Shown here piece by piece: positions 1-8,578 of a DNA stretch of 64,000 bases. This stretch comes from Scytonema millei VB511283. GTDB lineage: Bacteria; Cyanobacteriota; Cyanobacteriia; Cyanobacteriales; Chroococcidiopsidaceae. Made by a program: the position numbers and the translations under genes. Under the pieces are notes generated by a model. The model worked only from the letters and a program-made list of their open reading frames with translations. It did no database searches and had not been told where the DNA came from. The stretch lies in assembly GCF_000817735.3 (NCBI RefSeq), contig NZ_JTJC03000007.1:172010-236009 (forward strand). The letters are read 5' to 3'. The number at the start of each line of letters is the position of its first letter. Positions within the stretch are counted from its first letter, which is position 1.

Positions 1-57
1 CATATCGAAAAAATCACAAATTTTCCTAAATTTAAATTAGAACGAGGTACGCTAGCA

Positions 58-252
58 ATGGCTAAAGTTAATCCTGTCCAGCTCCAAAAACATCTCAAAA
101 GTATGGACTATCCTACCTCTAAACAAGATATCGTGGACTATGCTAAACAACAAGGCGCAGATGATCGCGCGATCGCTGTTTTAGAAGAGTTAGCAGAAGA
201 AGAATACGAAACTTCTACTGATGTCAATAAAGCAGTAGGAGAATTGCAATAG
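58..252 (+). CDS. DUF2795 family small protein
   Basis: A 64-residue soluble protein of the small DUF2795 type. It opens MAKVNPVQLQKHLKSMDYP and carries the family's helical pattern: a KxxVDYA-like segment, then an acidic run EELAEEEYE near residues 42-50. Function is unknown; related small proteins are common in cyanobacteria and actinobacteria. The start is the only ATG, 57 bases into the window, so its promoter is barely included. The gene stands alone; the neighbour to the right is on the other strand. The family call rests on overall pattern, not on catalytic residues. Confidence 0.8.
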   Translation: MAKVNPVQLQKHLKSMDYPTSKQDIVDYAKQQGADDRAIAVLEELAEEEYETSTDVNKAVGELQ

Positions 253-338
253 TTAGTAATGAGTTGTTAGTTGTGAATTAATAGTGTTGAATTCCAAATA
301 GCTATAGCTATTCTCAATTGAATGGGGTACGAAGATCT

Positions 339-366
339 GTAGGGGCGCACAGTTGTGCGCCCCTAC
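339..366. repeat. Dispersed GTAGGGGCG palindrome, copy 1
   Basis: Thirteen-base arms GTAGGGGCGCACA and TGTGCGCCCCTAC flank a GT loop. The same outer arms appear at 9352-9379, so this is one copy of a dispersed palindrome. It lies between two genes whose 3' ends converge and may also work as a two-way transcription barrier, though no T-tract follows. Confidence 0.75.
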
Positions 367-429
367 GAATGTATTTCACCTGTATAGGAAACGCTATAGC
401 AACTAACACCTGCGAAATATTATTATTTA

Positions 430-1638
430 CTAATTATCAAATAAATTTTGATAAATTTCTAAATGCTTTTGAGTAATATTTTGCCAGGTAAAATTTTCGC
501 TAAAAACTCGACTGGCTTTAGCCTGTTGTCTTCGTTTTTCGGGGCAAGCGATCGGTTCTATTAATGCAGTTGTCAGGGCAGTAACATCATGTGGTGGAAC
601 AAGTAATAATGGATGCGTATCTGGTAAATACGACGGTATATGAGTTGCGATCGCTGGTAAACCGTGGGATAACAGCGACATCAAAGAACTATGATTGAGA
701 CTTACATCGCGATCTAACACTCCGATATCCGATCCTGCAAGATAGCGAGACACAATTTCCTCGTCCAAATATCCTGTGAAATGAACGAACGAACGTAATT
801 CGAGTTCGTCGATCGTCGTTTGCAGTTGTGTTAAGTACGTATTATCGTCTTGAACCGTTGATTTTAGGCTATCTTTCCTATCCATCACCAGCAATCTTGC
901 TTGAGGTTGAGTTGTAAGAACCTGTTTAAAAGCTAGTAGTAGAGTCTTTAATTCCTTAACAGGGTGGAGAAAGCCTAAATAGGTAATGACGAGTGCATCT
1001 TGATGCCAATTGCAAGTTTGTCGTAAAATCTGGCGTGCCGCGCTACAGTCCGTTTCGCTCGCTTTTACGTTGGTAGCTGCTGGAACGTGCCATAAACGAC
1101 GCTCTATATTAGGTAATCTCGCTTGAATTAAGGTTTTTGCTTCTGGCGCGATCGCAATTGTGGCATTGCTTAACGTCAGCAAAAATCCCCCTTCTCGATC
1201 CCACCACGTATACTGCTGTCCCAACTGCTGCAACCAACCCGAAAATCGGGCTAACAATCCTCGATCTTGCCACTCCCAGTTACCATACTCGTGTACTGTC
1301 GTCACGATGGGCGATCGCCACCCAGATAACCGCAATAATAAGGGTAGTAACAAGATTGCGGGTTGATGACCGTAGATCTGCGGATGGTACTGAATGTGTA
1401 CGGCATCCGCACCACTATCCCATACTGCTTTGACCAAAGCCTTGAGATCGACCCACTGCCAACCATGCACGACTCCTAACGCATGAGGGTCGTAAGCCGC
1501 TTCTGCCGCGTAGTAAGTTGTCAGTACAACAGATTCCACACCGCGATCGCGGAGGGAGGTATGTAGGCGAGCAGTGTAGTCTGAAACACTATAGCTTTCT
1601 GGTAAATACGTACCAGCAATGAAAGCAATGCGGCTCAT
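430..1638 (-). CDS. GT4-like family glycosyltransferase
   Basis: A 402-residue cytoplasmic GT-B glycosyltransferase of the GT4/group 1 type, presumably for exopolysaccharide or lipid-linked oligosaccharide assembly. The N-terminal half holds MSRIAFIAGTYLPESYSVSD and a TTVHEYG segment. The C-terminal half holds the donor-binding fold: a YLGFLHPVKELKTLLLAF stretch and SLMSLLSHGLPAIATHIPSY, where the classical ExG Glu region is degenerate. I place the start at the ATG at 1638. An in-frame extension to 1722 exists, but its 28 residues look unlike a glycosyltransferase N-terminus. Donor and acceptor are unknown. It lies downstream of, and on the same strand as, the GDP-fucose genes, but 384 bases away. 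Confidence 0.8.
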   Translation of the reverse strand: MSRIAFIAGTYLPESYSVSDYTARLHTSLRDRGVESVVLTTYYAAEAAYDPHALGVVHGWQWVDLKALVKAVWDSGADAVHIQYHPQIYGHQPAILLLPLLLRLSGWRSPIVTTVHEYGNWEWQDRGLLARFSGWLQQLGQQYTWWDREGGFLLTLSNATIAIAPEAKTLIQARLPNIERRLWHVPAATNVKASETDCSAARQILRQTCNWHQDALVITYLGFLHPVKELKTLLLAFKQVLTTQPQARLLVMDRKDSLKSTVQDDNTYLTQLQTTIDELELRSFVHFTGYLDEEIVSRYLAGSDIGVLDRDVSLNHSSLMSLLSHGLPAIATHIPSYLPDTHPLLLVPPHDVTALTTALIEPIACPEKRRQQAKASRVFSENFTWQNITQKHLEIYQNLFDN

Positions 1639-2022
1639 GGCACAAGACGGCGGGTAGAAGCCAATATTTCCTTGTTGACTCTGGCTTGTACGAGTACAAT
1701 CACTGCTAACAGCTACTATCACGATCGGTAAATAATTTACTATTCTTCGATGATGAAAATAAAGCTAGCAGAGTTCTCAATTCTACAGTAATAGTACTGA
1801 TTTCACACACCAGAAAGAGAATAATATCAGCGAAATTACGGTCTTTACTTCTTCAGGTATATGCGATCGTTCAAAGATTAGTCAACGAAAAAAGGTGAGC
1901 ATTGCCCACCTTACACTGTTTTAATCATTAATTTTTAATTTTGCTCCGAGAAGGTTTACTCAATAATTCCTACTCAGATAAATATTGTGAATTATGAGTC
2001 AACCCATTGCTACAAATTTGAC
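1639..2022. other. Intergenic region without a gene
   Basis: This 384-base A+T-rich spacer separates fcl from the glycosyltransferase on the same strand. It contains the hairpin at 1888-1912 that probably ends the gmd-fcl transcript. I see no other convincing ORF or RNA gene in it. Confidence 0.6.
1888..1912 (-). terminator. Probable terminator after gmd-fcl
   Basis: The hairpin AAGGTG...CACCTT contains an inner GC/GC pair and one mismatch. On the minus strand a T-run (bases 1888-1893) follows it. It lies 110 bases past the fcl stop. A related GGTGGGCA/TGCCCACC palindrome at 38552-38570 suggests the hairpin also belongs to a dispersed repeat family. Confidence 0.5.
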
Positions 2023-2967
2023 TTATGCTCCGTGCTTTCGATACCAGTCAATTGTATTGGTCAATCCCTGTCTGAAACCTACTTGAGTCACAAAACCATA
2101 GGCTTGTTTTGCCCTTTCGGTATCCAAACAGCGGCGGGGTTGACCGTTAGGCTTATCAGTTTGCCAAACAATTTCCCCGTCATATTCCATTAATTCGCAA
2201 ATTAAATGAATCAAATCGCGAATTGAAATTTCCTCGCCCGTTCCCAAATTCACAGGTTCGGGGTCGTTATAAAACTGAGTCCCCATGACAATTCCCCGCG
2301 CTGCATCTTCGGAGTAGAGAAATTCACGGGTAGGAGTACCGTCACCCCAAACAGGAATTTGCTTATCTCCCCGCAGTTGAGCTTCATGCACTTTGCGGAT
2401 CAAAGCTGGGATAACGTGGGAACTCTTGGGGTCGAAGTTATCTTCAGGACCGTATAAGTTGACTGGCAAGAGATAGATCCCATTAAAGCTGTACTGTTGG
2501 CGATAAGCTTGCAATTGTACTAATAGCGCTTTTTTGGCAATGCCATAGGGAGCATTGGTTTCCTCTGGGTAGCCATTCCAGAGGTCATCTTCTTTGAATG
2601 GGACTGGTGTAAATTTGGGGTAGGCACAGATCGTACCGACACAGACAAACTTTTCCACTCCTGCTTGATAAGCCGAGTGGATCAGTTGCGCCCCCATCAT
2701 CAAGTTATCGTAAAACAGCTCGGCTGGTTTAGCTTGATTCAGCCCGATACCGCCAACGTGGGCAGCCAGATGAATAATAATATCTTGCTGGTCAACCGCG
2801 CGCTGGCAGTTTTCTAAGACTCGTAAATCGCAATCGCGCGATCGCGTTACGGTAATCTTGTTTTTATCCGCGCCAACTTGACACAGTTGGTCTATCACCT
2901 GACGACCTAAGAACCCAGCACCGCCAGTTACGAGAATGCGTTTGTTGTTTAAATCTAAGGCGGTCAT
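2023..2967 (-). CDS. fcl: GDP-L-fucose synthase
   Basis: Converts GDP-4-keto-6-deoxy-D-mannose to GDP-L-fucose by epimerisation and NADPH reduction, supplying fucose for envelope glycans. The 314-residue protein has the Rossmann loop GGAGFLG at residues 15-21, the catalytic YxxxK as Y141...K145 (PYGIAKK), and the substrate-loop [10 protein letters not shown] typical of the family (WcaG/Fcl). Length is normal. It follows gmd on the same strand with a 29-base gap, so the two form an operon for consecutive steps. The second ATG-independent start choice is not an issue because the Rossmann strand begins at residue 10. Confidence 0.95.
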   Translation of the reverse strand: MTALDLNNKRILVTGGAGFLGRQVIDQLCQVGADKNKITVTRSRDCDLRVLENCQRAVDQQDIIIHLAAHVGGIGLNQAKPAELFYDNLMMGAQLIHSAYQAGVEKFVCVGTICAYPKFTPVPFKEDDLWNGYPEETNAPYGIAKKALLVQLQAYRQQYSFNGIYLLPVNLYGPEDNFDPKSSHVIPALIRKVHEAQLRGDKQIPVWGDGTPTREFLYSEDAARGIVMGTQFYNDPEPVNLGTGEEISIRDLIHLICELMEYDGEIVWQTDKPNGQPRRCLDTERAKQAYGFVTQVGFRQGLTNTIDWYRKHGA

Positions 2968-2996
2968 GAGTTCAGCCTCGTAGGTAGGTTTTAGAA

Positions 2997-4076
2997 CTAG
3001 GATAGGTAGCTGACCATATCTTGACGGATTGTTGCGATGTCATGGATGACTGAAGCACCATTTCCATTCGGGGCAGATAGACCGATCGCTTTTAAATCTG
3101 CGTCCACCATTAAAGCAACAAGCTGCTCGAATGTCACGCTAGGAGTCCATCCCAATTTTTGTCGTGCCTTGGTAGAATCTCCAATTAGTAATTCTACCTC
3201 TGCTGGTCTGAGGTAGCGATCGTCAAATTCTACGTAGTCTTGCCAATTCAAATTGACATAACCAAAAGCTAATTCGAGAAACTCACGCACGGAATGGGTT
3301 TCACCCGTAGAAATTACGTAATCATCAGCTTGCGGCTGCTGTAACATCAACCACATTGCTCGTACATAATCTTTCGCATAGCCCCAGTCGCGCTTTGCGT
3401 CTAAATTACCCATGTAGATTTTCTTCTGTTTGCCAGCGACAATACGGGCAACAGCGCGGGTAATTTTGCGCGTCACGAAAGTTTCACCCCGACGCGGGCT
3501 TTCGTGGTTAAATAAAATACCGTTACAGGCAAACATCTCATAAGATTCGCGATAGTTAATTGTTTGCCAGTGAGCGTAAACTTTAGCACAGGCATAAGGA
3601 CTGCGAGGATAGAAAGGAGTTGATTCTTTTTGCGGAATTTCCTGTACTAATCCATACATTTCTGAAGAACCGGCTTGGTAGAACCGAACTTCTATACCCG
3701 TCCGGTGCTGGTAATCGCGAATTGCTTCTAATAACCGTAACGTTCCCATGCCTACGGAATCCACCGTGTATTCAGGGGAGTCAAAGCTAACGCGGACGTG
3801 GGATTGAGAACCTAAATTATAGATTTCTATCGGTTTGACTTCTTCTAAAATGCGTCGTAGCGTCGTGCCGTCTGTCAAGTCCCCATAGTGCAGAAACATC
3901 CGCACGCCTTCTTTGTGCGGGTCTTCATAAATATGATCGATCCGGTCTGTGTTGAACGTCGAGGTACGGCGAATGATTCCGTGTACCTCATAGCCTTGTT
4001 CTAATAGAAACTCGCTCAGGTACGAACCGTCTTGACCTGTAATACCAGTAATTAAAGCTCTCTTTGTTTGCGTCAT
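2997..4076 (-). CDS. gmd: GDP-mannose 4,6-dehydratase
   Basis: Dehydrates GDP-D-mannose to GDP-4-keto-6-deoxy-D-mannose, the step before Fcl. The 359-residue short-chain dehydrogenase-type enzyme shows [10 protein letters not shown] (residues 11-20) for NADP binding, SSE at 137-139, and Y161xxxK165 (YACAK). The [16 protein letters not shown] block characteristic of Gmd follows, and a [10 protein letters not shown] block sits near the C-terminus. It is the first gene of a gmd-fcl pair. The 430 bases upstream hold no gene and end in a minus-strand terminator from the previous unit, so the pair has its own promoter. Confidence 0.97.
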   Translation of the reverse strand: MTQTKRALITGITGQDGSYLSEFLLEQGYEVHGIIRRTSTFNTDRIDHIYEDPHKEGVRMFLHYGDLTDGTTLRRILEEVKPIEIYNLGSQSHVRVSFDSPEYTVDSVGMGTLRLLEAIRDYQHRTGIEVRFYQAGSSEMYGLVQEIPQKESTPFYPRSPYACAKVYAHWQTINYRESYEMFACNGILFNHESPRRGETFVTRKITRAVARIVAGKQKKIYMGNLDAKRDWGYAKDYVRAMWLMLQQPQADDYVISTGETHSVREFLELAFGYVNLNWQDYVEFDDRYLRPAEVELLIGDSTKARQKLGWTPSVTFEQLVALMVDADLKAIGLSAPNGNGASVIHDIATIRQDMVSYLS

Positions 4077-4506
4077 AATTTAGTACTATATTTTTCTTTT
4101 TCCCTAAAACAATAGAGCAAGAACGCTGCTACAACTTAAGCAAATAATGGCAAAATTGCCCTCAGAGAGATCACCTAGTCGTGCAGTTGCCGTTTGGTTG
4201 GCGCTAATGCAAGCTTGGCTAAAATACAAATTAACTTAAAGTTTGCTTTTCATTATTAAGTAATTATTGAGTAATTGCAAAGATTGCACGGATTGAGAGG
4301 GCGATCGCTTCAGGCTTCTGACTCTCGGCACTGTTTGGAACAGCACTAAATATACCGCTCGTAGAAACCGCAGGACAATGAATCGACAAGAAAAGTATTG
4401 TTTCAGATAAAAAAGGGGCAATTGATGCCCCTAAAAGCGAAAATGATAATTTTCAGCAAACCATAACAAATCTCAAATGCTGACGGCTACAAGCTAACGG
4501 ATACAC
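4077..4506. other. Intergenic region upstream of gmd
   Basis: This 430-base spacer should contain the gmd promoter, but I cannot place its -10 element with confidence. Its far end holds the terminator at 4408-4432. A 61-codon minus-strand reading frame at 4236-4421 has no ribosome binding site and reads through the terminator, so I do not count it as a gene. Confidence 0.6.
4408..4432 (-). terminator. Rho-independent terminator
   Basis: Stem AGGGGCA/TGCCCCT with a five-base loop ATTGA. On the minus strand it runs straight into a T-run complementary to the A-run 4408-4414. It lies 75 bases after the stop of the sugar transferase at 4507, so it probably ends the 6487-to-4507 transcript. Confidence 0.75.
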
Positions 4507-5238
4507 TTAATAAGCACCGTTATTTTTTGGTACAATTACCACAAATACCGTCTTTAAAATGACCCACACATCTAGCCACATGCTGTAAGAGCTGGCATAG
4601 TGAACGTCTATTTGCACTCTACGATTGTAAGGAATGTCATTTCTCCCCGACACTTGCCACAAACCAGTAATTCCTGGCTTGATGGTTAAGACCTTATCAA
4701 TATGACGACCATATCGCGGTAGCTCTTCTGCTACCAAAGGTCGGGGACCGACGATACTCATATCACCCATAAGCACGTTCCAAAATTGGGGAAATTCATC
4801 TAGGCTAGTTAAGCGCAAAAAATGACCGACTTTGGTAACGCGCGGGTCTTGTTTTAACTTGAAATTATCCTCAAATTCCTGCCGCAATCCTGGCGACGAG
4901 GCAATCAATTCTGACAAAATCTCATCAGCATTGGCTACCATAGTACGGAATTTAATACAATAAAAAGGCTTGTGATTTCTGCCTACTCGTTCCTGAACGT
5001 AAAAGATCGGTCCAGGGGAACTCAAGGCGATTGAGAAGCCTAATACCAGATAAACTGGCGCAAATAAAATTAGAACGGAAAGCGAAAATAAAACATCGAA
5101 CAATCTTTTGGCAAACTCTTTATTGAGTCGAGCGAGCAATAAACCCTTCGGTTTAGCTCTGGTTCTAAACGGCTCTTGCCCGCGTTTGACAAAAGCCTGT
5201 AACCGCTTGCCAAAGAGGAGTGAGCTTTGGGCTGTCAT
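4507..5238 (-). CDS. Polyprenyl-phosphate hexose-1-phosphate transferase
   Basis: Starts repeat-unit synthesis by moving a sugar-1-phosphate from a UDP-sugar to undecaprenyl phosphate at the inner membrane. The protein shows the monotopic PGT core: a KRLFDVLFS amphipathic entry, one hydrophobic hairpin (LSVLILFAPVYLVLGFSI), SPGPIFYVQERVGRNHKPF, KFRTM, and the signature LTSLDEFPQFWNVLMGDMS followed by GPRP and KPGITGLWQVSGR. It lacks the four or five N-terminal membrane helices of full WcaJ proteins, so it is the short catalytic form. I start at the ATG at 5238, because a TAGGAGT box lies just ahead; frames to 5265 are possible. It follows a GT4 gene by about 110 bases, likely the same operon. 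Confidence 0.9.
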   Translation of the reverse strand: MTAQSSLLFGKRLQAFVKRGQEPFRTRAKPKGLLLARLNKEFAKRLFDVLFSLSVLILFAPVYLVLGFSIALSSPGPIFYVQERVGRNHKPFYCIKFRTMVANADEILSELIASSPGLRQEFEDNFKLKQDPRVTKVGHFLRLTSLDEFPQFWNVLMGDMSIVGPRPLVAEELPRYGRHIDKVLTIKPGITGLWQVSGRNDIPYNRRVQIDVHYASSYSMWLDVWVILKTVFVVIVPKNNGAY

Positions 5239-5347
5239 CATACTCCTAAACCATCCACACCACACATAGTCCCGATCTTAAAGCCAGAAGCACCATTCTG
5301 AGGCATATTTAATTTTAGAGGGTGTAAAACCAGCTAAAAATCAACTC

Positions 5348-6487
5348 CTAAGAATTAGGGACGAAGAACTCCTGACACGAGCGTTCTAGAAAAGCTAAAA
5401 ACTGCTCTTCAAAGATTTTAGGGGTAAATTGAGTTGCCTGGGTGCGAATGCGATCGGAATCGAACGCTACCCAGTTGGCTTCAAATTTTTCCACAGCTGC
5501 CACCAATGCGTCTACTGTTTGCTCTAAAAAAAATATTCCCGTCGCGCTATTGGGGTAGCGGTGCAAGTCTCGCACTGTTTCCAATGCTCCCCCAGCGCCC
5601 AAGGCAATAACTGGCGTGCCGCAAGCTTGAGCTTCGACGATCGCGATGCCAAAATCCTCTAGAGCTGCATAAACAAACGCTTTTGCTTGAGCCATATATT
5701 TTTCTACTACATCATTAGGCTGCTCTCCTAAAATTTGAACGTGCGACTGTGCCAGTTGGCGAATCTCTGATAGTTCTGGTCCCGTACCGATTACAACCAA
5801 AGGTTTTTTGAGTTGATTGAAGGCGCGAACGATGGTTGAGACTTGCTTGTAACTGACCAGCCGCGAGACCGTGAGGTAAAAATCTTGTTTATCTTTCACC
5901 ACGGGGAAGCGATCGACATCTACAGGCGGATAAATTACTGTAGCAGGACGACGATAGCAGCGCCAAATACGGCGTGCCGTATGGTGAGAATTAGCAATGA
6001 AATAATCGACACGGTTAGCGGCGATCGCATCCCACTGACGCAGGCGATGAAGTAAATACCTAGTGGCAATTCCAGGTAGACCGCGACCCATGCCGCTAAA
6101 GCGGAGGTAATCGAACGTCATATCCCAAGCAAAGCGCATCGGACTGTGACAATAGCAAACATGAAGCTGCTGGGGACTGGCAAGTACGGCTTTGGCAACG
6201 GTATGAGACGAAGAAACGATCGCATCATAGGCACGCAAGTCTAATTGTTCGATCGCCAACGGCAACAAAGGGAGATATTTCTGTACGCCACTGCGCGAGA
6301 ACGGTAAGTGTTGCAAAAATGTCGTACCAATTTTGCGCCCGAACAAATAACTTTGGGAATTAGTAGATTCAAAGTCAATCAGTGCGTAGAGATCGGCATT
6401 GATGCACCTGAGAATTTCTCGCACGACTAATTCCGAACCGCCAGTAGCTTGAGGCGTTAACCACTCATGGACAAGGGCATATTTCAA
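5348..6487 (-). CDS. GT4 family glycosyltransferase
   Basis: A 379-residue GT-B glycosyltransferase resembling WbaZ/WcaI-type mannosyltransferases of exopolysaccharide clusters. The N-terminus MKYALVHEWLTPQATGGSEL holds the acceptor-side glycine loop. SSSHTVAKAV and CYCHSPMRFAWD are typical of the WbaZ group. The C-terminal domain shows VSRLVSYKQV, VIGTGPEL and the ExxxCGTPVIALGAGG donor motif. Together with the adjacent hexose-1-phosphate transferase it suggests extension of a lipid-linked repeat unit, with GDP-mannose a plausible donor given gmd nearby. Substrate is inferred only. Confidence 0.87.
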   Translation of the reverse strand: MKYALVHEWLTPQATGGSELVVREILRCINADLYALIDFESTNSQSYLFGRKIGTTFLQHLPFSRSGVQKYLPLLPLAIEQLDLRAYDAIVSSSHTVAKAVLASPQQLHVCYCHSPMRFAWDMTFDYLRFSGMGRGLPGIATRYLLHRLRQWDAIAANRVDYFIANSHHTARRIWRCYRRPATVIYPPVDVDRFPVVKDKQDFYLTVSRLVSYKQVSTIVRAFNQLKKPLVVIGTGPELSEIRQLAQSHVQILGEQPNDVVEKYMAQAKAFVYAALEDFGIAIVEAQACGTPVIALGAGGALETVRDLHRYPNSATGIFFLEQTVDALVAAVEKFEANWVAFDSDRIRTQATQFTPKIFEEQFLAFLERSCQEFFVPNS

Positions 6488-6535
6488 GGTTACACTTAGC
6501 TGAATTTTGACTCTATGAGAATTTATAGCTTAAAT

Positions 6536-6628
6536 CAGGGAGCAGGGAGCAGGGAGCAGGGAGCAGAGAAGCAATTCAAAATTCAAAATTCAAAATTCCC
6601 CTACACCCCACACCCCACACCCCACACC
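6536..6628. repeat. Heptameric tandem repeats
   Basis: Three successive runs: GGGAGCA units (6536-6566), ATTCAAA units (6575-6597) and CACACCC units (6604-6628). They lie between two divergent genes, 60 bases before the plus-strand start at 6688. These are short tandemly repeated repetitive sequences of the kind known from many cyanobacteria. Confidence 0.85.
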
Positions 6629-6687
6629 CACATCGATCGCACCACTCACCCCTAAACTGAGAGTAGACGAATTGGGATTGGGTAATT

Positions 6688-7617
6688 ATGCGAATTTTGA
6701 TTATGGGTGGTACGCGCTTTATTGGTGTTTACCTAACCAAAATCCTAGTAGCGCAGGGTCATGAAGTGGTGTTGTTTAATCGCGGTAATCGCCCTATTCC
6801 AGTTGAGGGGGTAACTCAGATTCAAGGCGATCGCACTTCTCCAGAACAATTAAAGGCAAAACTATCTCAAGAGCATTTTGATGCCATTTACGACAATAAC
6901 GGCAGGGAACTGAGCGATACTCAACCGCTAGCTGAAATCTTTCGCGACCGGGTGCAGCACTTTGTCTACATGAGTTCGGCTGGCGTGTATCTCCGATCCG
7001 ACCAGATGCCCCACTTAGAAGGCGATCCCGTCGATCCTAAGAGCCGCCACCGCGGAAAGTATGAAACAGAGGCATACTTAGCTCAGATAGGCTTGCCCTT
7101 TACAGCAATTCGCCCTACGTATATCTACGGAGCTGGTAATTACAACGATTTGGAAAGCTGGTTTTTCGATCGCATCGTCCGCGATCGCCCGATTCCCATT
7201 CCCGCTAACGGGCTACACATAACTCAAATGGGTCACGTTGAAGATTTAGCTCAAGCAATGGCTCGGGTATTGGGCAACGAGAGAGCCATAGGGCAGGTTT
7301 ATAACGTCTCTGGCGATCGCTACGTTACTTTTGATGGTTTAGCCCGCGCTTGCGCTGTAGCTGCCGGAAAATCGCCGGAAAAGCTAGCGATCGTACACTA
7401 CGAACCGAAAAATTTTGATTTTGGCAAGCGCAAAGCCTTCCCCTTGCGAGTCCAGCATTTCTTTGCCAGCGTTGATAAAGCCATTACGGAACTAAGCTGG
7501 CAGCCACAATACGATCTAATTTCTGGCTTGAAAGACTCTTTTCAAAATGACTACCTAGCTACTGGACGAGACAAAGCCGAGATAGATTTTTCCCTAGACG
7601 AAGAGATTTTGAAGTAA
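6688..7617 (+). CDS. NAD-dependent epimerase-like, CP41 homologue
   Basis: A 309-residue atypical short-chain dehydrogenase, closest in pattern to the cyanobacterial relatives of the plant chloroplast stem-loop-binding protein CSP41. The Rossmann start is MRILIMGGTRFIGVYLTKIL, with the GGTRFIG loop that marks this subgroup in place of GGAGFIG. A YMSSAGVY strand follows, then KYETEAYLAQ, where the usual YxxxK is rearranged, so sugar epimerase activity is doubtful. Plant CSP41 proteins bind and cut RNA and associate with ribosomes and transcription; whether this one does is inference. It stands alone, opposite to its left neighbour. Confidence 0.82.
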   Translation: MRILIMGGTRFIGVYLTKILVAQGHEVVLFNRGNRPIPVEGVTQIQGDRTSPEQLKAKLSQEHFDAIYDNNGRELSDTQPLAEIFRDRVQHFVYMSSAGVYLRSDQMPHLEGDPVDPKSRHRGKYETEAYLAQIGLPFTAIRPTYIYGAGNYNDLESWFFDRIVRDRPIPIPANGLHITQMGHVEDLAQAMARVLGNERAIGQVYNVSGDRYVTFDGLARACAVAAGKSPEKLAIVHYEPKNFDFGKRKAFPLRVQHFFASVDKAITELSWQPQYDLISGLKDSFQNDYLATGRDKAEIDFSLDEEILK

Positions 7618-7669
7618 CGCCGTAGAAACTCGATTTATTGCGTTTCTATGATTTTTCGACTCCTGTGCG

Positions 7670-7733
7670 GACGGGTTTTGAATACAGATAGCTCGCTTCG
7701 TCTGTGAATTTTGTGCTAAACCCGTCCCTACGA
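7670..7733. repeat. Inverted-repeat element with GACGGGTTT ends
   Basis: The arms GGACGGGTTT and AAACCCGTCC lie about 60 bases apart and can form a long hairpin over an imperfect interior (ACAGA and TCTGT also pair). It resembles the element at 35646-35706 (arms GGCGGGTTTACCA and TGGTGAACCCGCC). It lies in the convergent gap between two genes and may act as a terminator in addition to being a dispersed repeat. Confidence 0.55.
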
Positions 7734-8276
7734 CAACTCCCTGCTCCCTGCTCCCTGCTCCCTCGCAGGCAACACATAAATCAACCCCGAAATCAAAGTC
7801 AAAGCAACAGAAAGCCAAAAAACTCCCAGTGCGGGGACGTGCCAAGTTGGGGGTAAAGGAGCAATCAATAAGGCGATCGCGGTAATTTGGCTAACTGTTT
7901 TGAGCTTGCCCCAAAGATTTGCTCCCGCGATCGCATTTGAACCCGTCAAGCTAGGAGAAACGCGCCAGCCAGCTATACTTAGTTCCCGCGCCAAAATCAA
8001 AAATACTCCCCAAGCAGGAAGTTGTCCTAGCTGAATCAGCGATAACAGTGGAGCCAGTACCAGCAATTTGTCTACCAATGGATCGAGAAATTTGCCAAGT
8101 TCAGTGATAGCGTTCAGTTTCCGGGCTAAATAACCGTCCAACCAATCCGTCAAAGCCGCAACCAAAAACACTATTAAGCAAAACCAACGTGCGGTTGCTG
8201 TCGTTACTGGCAAAAGATAAAGCAGCAATGGCAGGGCTAGAAGTCGAGAGAGAGTGACCCAGTTAGGTATATTCAT
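7728..8276 (-). CDS. pgsA: CDP-DAG--glycerol-3-P phosphatidyltransferase
   Basis: Makes phosphatidylglycerol phosphate from CDP-diacylglycerol and glycerol-3-phosphate, the committed step to phosphatidylglycerol, which photosystem assembly requires. The 182-residue membrane protein carries the complete CDP-alcohol phosphotransferase signature: D44xxD47G48xxA51R52, eight residues, G61xxxD65xxxD69. MNIPNWVTLSRLLALP at the N-terminus is typical of PgsA. About five hydrophobic segments are visible. The last ten residues (PAREQGAGSRELS) are encoded by a GGGAGCA heptamer array, so the original stop has probably been displaced by the repeat. Confidence 0.93.
   Translation of the reverse strand: MNIPNWVTLSRLLALPLLLYLLPVTTATARWFCLIVFLVAALTDWLDGYLARKLNAITELGKFLDPLVDKLLVLAPLLSLIQLGQLPAWGVFLILARELSIAGWRVSPSLTGSNAIAGANLWGKLKTVSQITAIALLIAPLPPTWHVPALGVFWLSVALTLISGLIYVLPAREQGAGSRELS
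7736..7764. repeat. CTCCCTG heptamer array inside the pgsA 3' end
   Basis: About four copies of a CTCCCTG unit overlap the final codons of pgsA and supply its C-terminal residues. The same unit, read on the other strand as GGGAGCA, occurs at 6536 and 28300. Confidence 0.8.
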
Positions 8277-8578
8277 CTATGCGAATGTGAGGAAATCATA
8301 AAGTTTAGATGAAGCTAAAGTCAGCAAGTTGAAGAGAAATTGACTGCTGAACAGCTCTATTTCTTGAGTAAAATCTTTGAAAAAGCCAACTTTACATTAT
8401 CTTTACAAAGTGCGAGCGTAAGCAGGTTCTTGATAAAGATTCGACAAAATGTAAGTTAAAGTACTGTCATTCTAGCCAAGAGAGAGATTATATTCGGGAT
8501 ACAAGTTCAGTAAATCTACTTCGGTAAATCTACTTCAGTAATACTACGATCTATCCGATCCAGGTTTTAGTCGTGACA
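8277..8578. promoter_or_regulatory. Divergent promoter region with direct repeats
   Basis: This 302-base gap lies between divergent pgsA and the sugar transferase. It holds direct repeats of a 14-base unit, GTAAATCTACTTCG (8510-8523) and GTAAATCTACTTCA (8524-8537), plus a decayed third copy (8538-8551). These lie 30-70 bases before the plus-strand start. Their spacing (14 bases) would place them on shifting faces of the helix. A regulatory role is only a guess. Confidence 0.45.

Noticed and set aside
4236..4421. A 61-codon minus-strand frame
   Set aside because: It runs through the terminator hairpin, has no ribosome binding site and no recognisable protein pattern.
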